The notes under the pieces were generated by a model. It was given only the letters and a program-made list of their open reading frames with translations. It had not been told where the DNA came from and searched no databases. Source: Agarilytica sp045430305 (lineage in GTDB: Bacteria; Pseudomonadota; Gammaproteobacteria; Pseudomonadales; Cellvibrionaceae). From it: DNA of 64,000 nt. Each line of letters begins with the position of its first letter. Positions within the stretch are counted from its first letter, which is position 1. Of the stretch, positions 62,008-64,000 are shown piece after piece. Position numbers and translations under genes: made by a program. Location of the stretch: NCBI GenBank assembly GCA_045430305.1, contig JAILXW010000004.1, forward strand, positions 1 to 64,000, written 5' to 3'.

Positions 62008-63216
62008 CTATTGATAATTTAAAAGCAAACCCTCATCTTCGTACTTTCTTAGATAAACGCCGTATTCCCCATCGGCCAAGACCTTCTTAATCAAGTACTC
62101 TTTTGACAAATCACCCTCTTCAATATGAATCAGGTTAACTATTTTATTGTGCTCTTTACGCTTTTTATCTTTGTCTAAGACCAGAATCACACGAGGCAAA
62201 TGCCCCCGGTTGACGTTATTTTCTATCACAATACCTACTTCAGAATTGTACAATTCCACGACGCTTCCTACAGGAAACAGCCCAATCACTTTTATAAACT
62301 GAACAGCTAAATCCTCATCGAATTGCTTGCCACGCTCTTCGTAAATAATACGCAGCGCCTCGGTGGAAGAGCGCGCCTTGGCATAGCAACGATTGGCTGT
62401 GATTGCGTCATAAGCGTCGACGATACCGATGATGCGTGCATATTGAGATATCTTTTCAGCGTCCAATTTCCGCGGATAACCTGAGCCATCTATTCGCTCA
62501 TGATGACTGTATGCTGCGTCGATAATAGCGGGGTCAAAATTTGGCGTTTGCAACAATAGATTACGCCCATGTACCGTGTGCGCTTTCATCATATTCATTT
62601 CTTTTGTCGTTAACTTACCGGCCTTTTCCAAGATTTCTACAGGCACGCGCATTTTACCTAAATCATGTAATAGCCCGCACAAACCCAGCAATTCTATTTC
62701 TTCTTTTGGCAGACCTAAATGCCGACCAAAAACCACTGCCAATATGCAAACATTCATACTATGTTCGGCAGTGTATGCACTTTCTTCTCGAATTTTTGCC
62801 ATCCACAGCAATGCGTCGGGGTTACGCAGCACAGAATCAACACATTCTTGCACAGTAACCTTTGCCGCTTGCTGGTCAATGGGGCCGCCCATACGCACAT
62901 CATCATGCATCGCTGCACTGCGTATACGCCCCGCTTGAAACTCTTTTTGGATGCGCGCATGCTCAACCTCAACCCGGCAAGCGTATTCCTTTGCCTCTTG
63001 CTCCGTTTCCTTTTGGGTTTTATTTAGGTTTGCTGGCACTTTATCTGGATCAACCCAGACATGATCACAATACTCGGACAAAACCCTTACATCATCATGG
63101 GTTTCAACTTCAAACCACTGCATGAGAAAGGGCGTTTCTAGCCAGTCGCGATCTAGCTTACTGACCACCATGCCTATACGTAATTGATCGACAGGTATTT
63201 TGATAAGGTTTGGCAT
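62008..63216 (-). CDS. HD-GYP domain cyclic-di-GMP phosphodiesterase with DUF3391
   Basis: The protein has 402 residues. The N-terminal DUF3391 (about 5-110, opening LIKIPVDQLRIGMVV) is followed by an HD-GYP domain with the metal motif LLHDLGKMRVP (H184-D185) and HHERIDGSGYP (238-248, intact GYP). Such enzymes hydrolyse c-di-GMP, lowering adhesion, and the intact motifs suggest activity. No membrane segment or receiver domain is seen, so it is cytosolic. It may influence the LapA-type adhesin encoded in this window, since LapD-LapG control depends on c-di-GMP; this is inference. Confidence 0.94.
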   Translation of the reverse strand: MPNLIKIPVDQLRIGMVVSKLDRDWLETPFLMQWFEVETHDDVRVLSEYCDHVWVDPDKVPANLNKTQKETEQEAKEYACRVEVEHARIQKEFQAGRIRSAAMHDDVRMGGPIDQQAAKVTVQECVDSVLRNPDALLWMAKIREESAYTAEHSMNVCILAVVFGRHLGLPKEEIELLGLCGLLHDLGKMRVPVEILEKAGKLTTKEMNMMKAHTVHGRNLLLQTPNFDPAIIDAAYSHHERIDGSGYPRKLDAEKISQYARIIGIVDAYDAITANRCYAKARSSTEALRIIYEERGKQFDEDLAVQFIKVIGLFPVGSVVELYNSEVGIVIENNVNRGHLPRVILVLDKDKKRKEHNKIVNLIHIEEGDLSKEYLIKKVLADGEYGVYLRKYEDEGLLLNYQ

Positions 63217-63318
63217 AATTTAGTTTGCAGTATTGATAATGAAAACCACTGCGCATTCAAACGCGGCACGCACAAACAGTATAGACAATACACAATGAGA
63301 ACGATGCGAGACCATCGC

Positions 63319-64000
63319 CTAAAGTACCGAATTTAACGCCTGGCAGAAATACTCCAAATTGCCAGAATTGAGCCCTGCAATATTGATTCGGCTCGACGGC
63401 GCCATGTAAATCGCGTGCTCTTGCGCCATGCGTTCAACCTGCGCTTCCGCTAGCCCCAAAAAGGAAAACATACCGCTTTCTTTGGCAATAAAATCAAAGT
63501 TACCCGAAGCGCCCAGAGCCTTCATTTTCGCAACCACATCCAAGCGAGTTGTCGCAATTCGAGCACGCATTTGCTCAAGCTCTTGTTGCCATTCAACAGA
63601 TAAATCGCTGACCGCCAATATCTGAGCTACAACGCTCGCACCGTGATCGGGTGGCATGGAATAGATACCCCGAACAATCTGGGCTAGATTTCCACCGGTC
63701 GTTGTCGCCTGTTCGGCACTAGAAAGCTTAAAAGCCACCAGGCCCACACGATCGCGATACAAACCAAAATTTTTGGAGCAGGAAACGGTAAACACCACTT
63801 CAGAGCATTTTTCTATCGCTAGGCGAAGACCGTATGCGTCTTGCTCGAGGCCCTGACCAAACCCCTGATACGCCATATCAATAAAGGGAATCAGGTCTCG
63901 CGACTGCAGCAGCTCAACAACCTGATCCCATTGCGCCCGGCTTAGGTCAGCACCACTGGGGTTATGACAGCATGCGTGAAGCAAGACCAAATCTCCCGGT
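63319..64000 (-). CDS. Class I aminotransferase (aspartate/aromatic type), 5' end beyond window
   Basis: This is the C-terminal 227 codons of a PLP enzyme, open to the window edge. CHNPSGADL contains the Asn/Pro contact motif, DMAYQGFGQG follows, and SCSKNFGLYRDRVG includes the Schiff-base Lys. The C-terminus has the substrate-binding Arg in SSRINIAGL. This is the AspC/TyrB family, transferring amino groups between aspartate or aromatic amino acids and 2-oxo acids. The specificity cannot be decided from this part. The upstream residues in frame read P-G-D-L-V-L-L-H, as expected. Confidence 0.93.
   Translation of the reverse strand, partial: PGDLVLLHACCHNPSGADLSRAQWDQVVELLQSRDLIPFIDMAYQGFGQGLEQDAYGLRLAIEKCSEVVFTVSCSKNFGLYRDRVGLVAFKLSSAEQATTTGGNLAQIVRGIYSMPPDHGASVVAQILAVSDLSVEWQQELEQMRARIATTRLDVVAKMKALGASGNFDFIAKESGMFSFLGLAEAQVERMAQEHAIYMAPSSRINIAGLNSGNLEYFCQALNSVL

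Noticed and set aside
1..64000. CRISPR array
   Set aside because: The repeated elements are attC sites and gene-less cassettes, with unequal spacing and genes between; no short regular repeat-spacer pattern and no cas genes.
1..64000. Insertion sequences or transposase genes
   Set aside because: No transposase motif or terminal repeat with target duplication was found. Mobility here is attributable to the integron.

Overview
The window looks like chromosomal DNA of a marine-type gammaproteobacterium. This is inferred from gene order: pncC-recA-recX, alaS-lysC-csrA-tRNA-Ser, and tilS-pyrG-kdsA-eno-ftsB-ispD-ispF-truD-pcm-nlpD-rpoS are classical gammaproteobacterial strings. The integron and the large type I-secreted adhesin suggest the Cellvibrionaceae (Saccharophagus/Teredinibacter relatives), but the genus is a guess.

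Region 1 (1 to about 16,256) is a chromosomal integron. The integrase gene intI is at 15285-16256 (+), has a LexA box in front of it, and is followed by a terminator and tRNA-Ser(GCU). To its left lies attI (about 15045-15064) and a cassette array with all genes on the minus strand. I count 29 cassettes: 22 coding cassettes (23 genes) and 7 without a convincing gene. They are separated by 27 complete attC sites, one attC cut by the window edge, and one junction (11641-11661) that is not an attC but a second copy of the attI core. Recognisable cassette products are a LysE/RhtB exporter, a Sel1-repeat protein, a DUF2059 protein, a GNAT acetyltransferase, an Imm41-like immunity protein and an ArsR + AHSA1 pair. 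Three small secreted proteins look like members of one family. The rest are unknown, and several are membrane or exported proteins. One gene-less cassette occurs four times and another is duplicated without a visible mismatch.

Region 2 (16.3-21.0 kb) holds tRNA-Ser, csrA, lysC and alaS. Region 3 (21.1-36.8 kb) lies between alaS and recX, which are adjacent in many relatives. It carries hinT, a Trm112-family gene, an M23 peptidase gene, and a LapA-like surface-adhesion system: a 2133-residue adhesin with a retention module, a TolC-family outer membrane protein, an HlyD adaptor and a LapB-type ABC transporter. Two LpxL-family acyltransferase genes sit inside it.

Region 4 (36.9-45.9 kb) holds recX, recA (LexA box upstream), pncC, a DUF4124 gene, a large hybrid histidine kinase, mutS and fdxA. 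Region 5 (46.0-59.4 kb) is a LysR regulator followed by the conserved minus-strand block rpoS, nlpD, a DUF368 gene, pcm, truD, ispF, ispD, ftsB, eno, kdsA, pyrG and tilS. The surE gene that usually lies between truD and pcm is absent. Region 6 (59.5-64.0 kb) holds an S9 peptidase, greB, an HD-GYP phosphodiesterase and the C-terminal part of a class I aminotransferase that runs off the window.

Plausible links, all inferred: LexA boxes tie intI and recA to the SOS response, so DNA damage could trigger cassette shuffling. The adhesin system, the HD-GYP protein, CsrA and RpoS are all typical of the switch between attached and free-living states, although no LapD or LapG gene is in the window.
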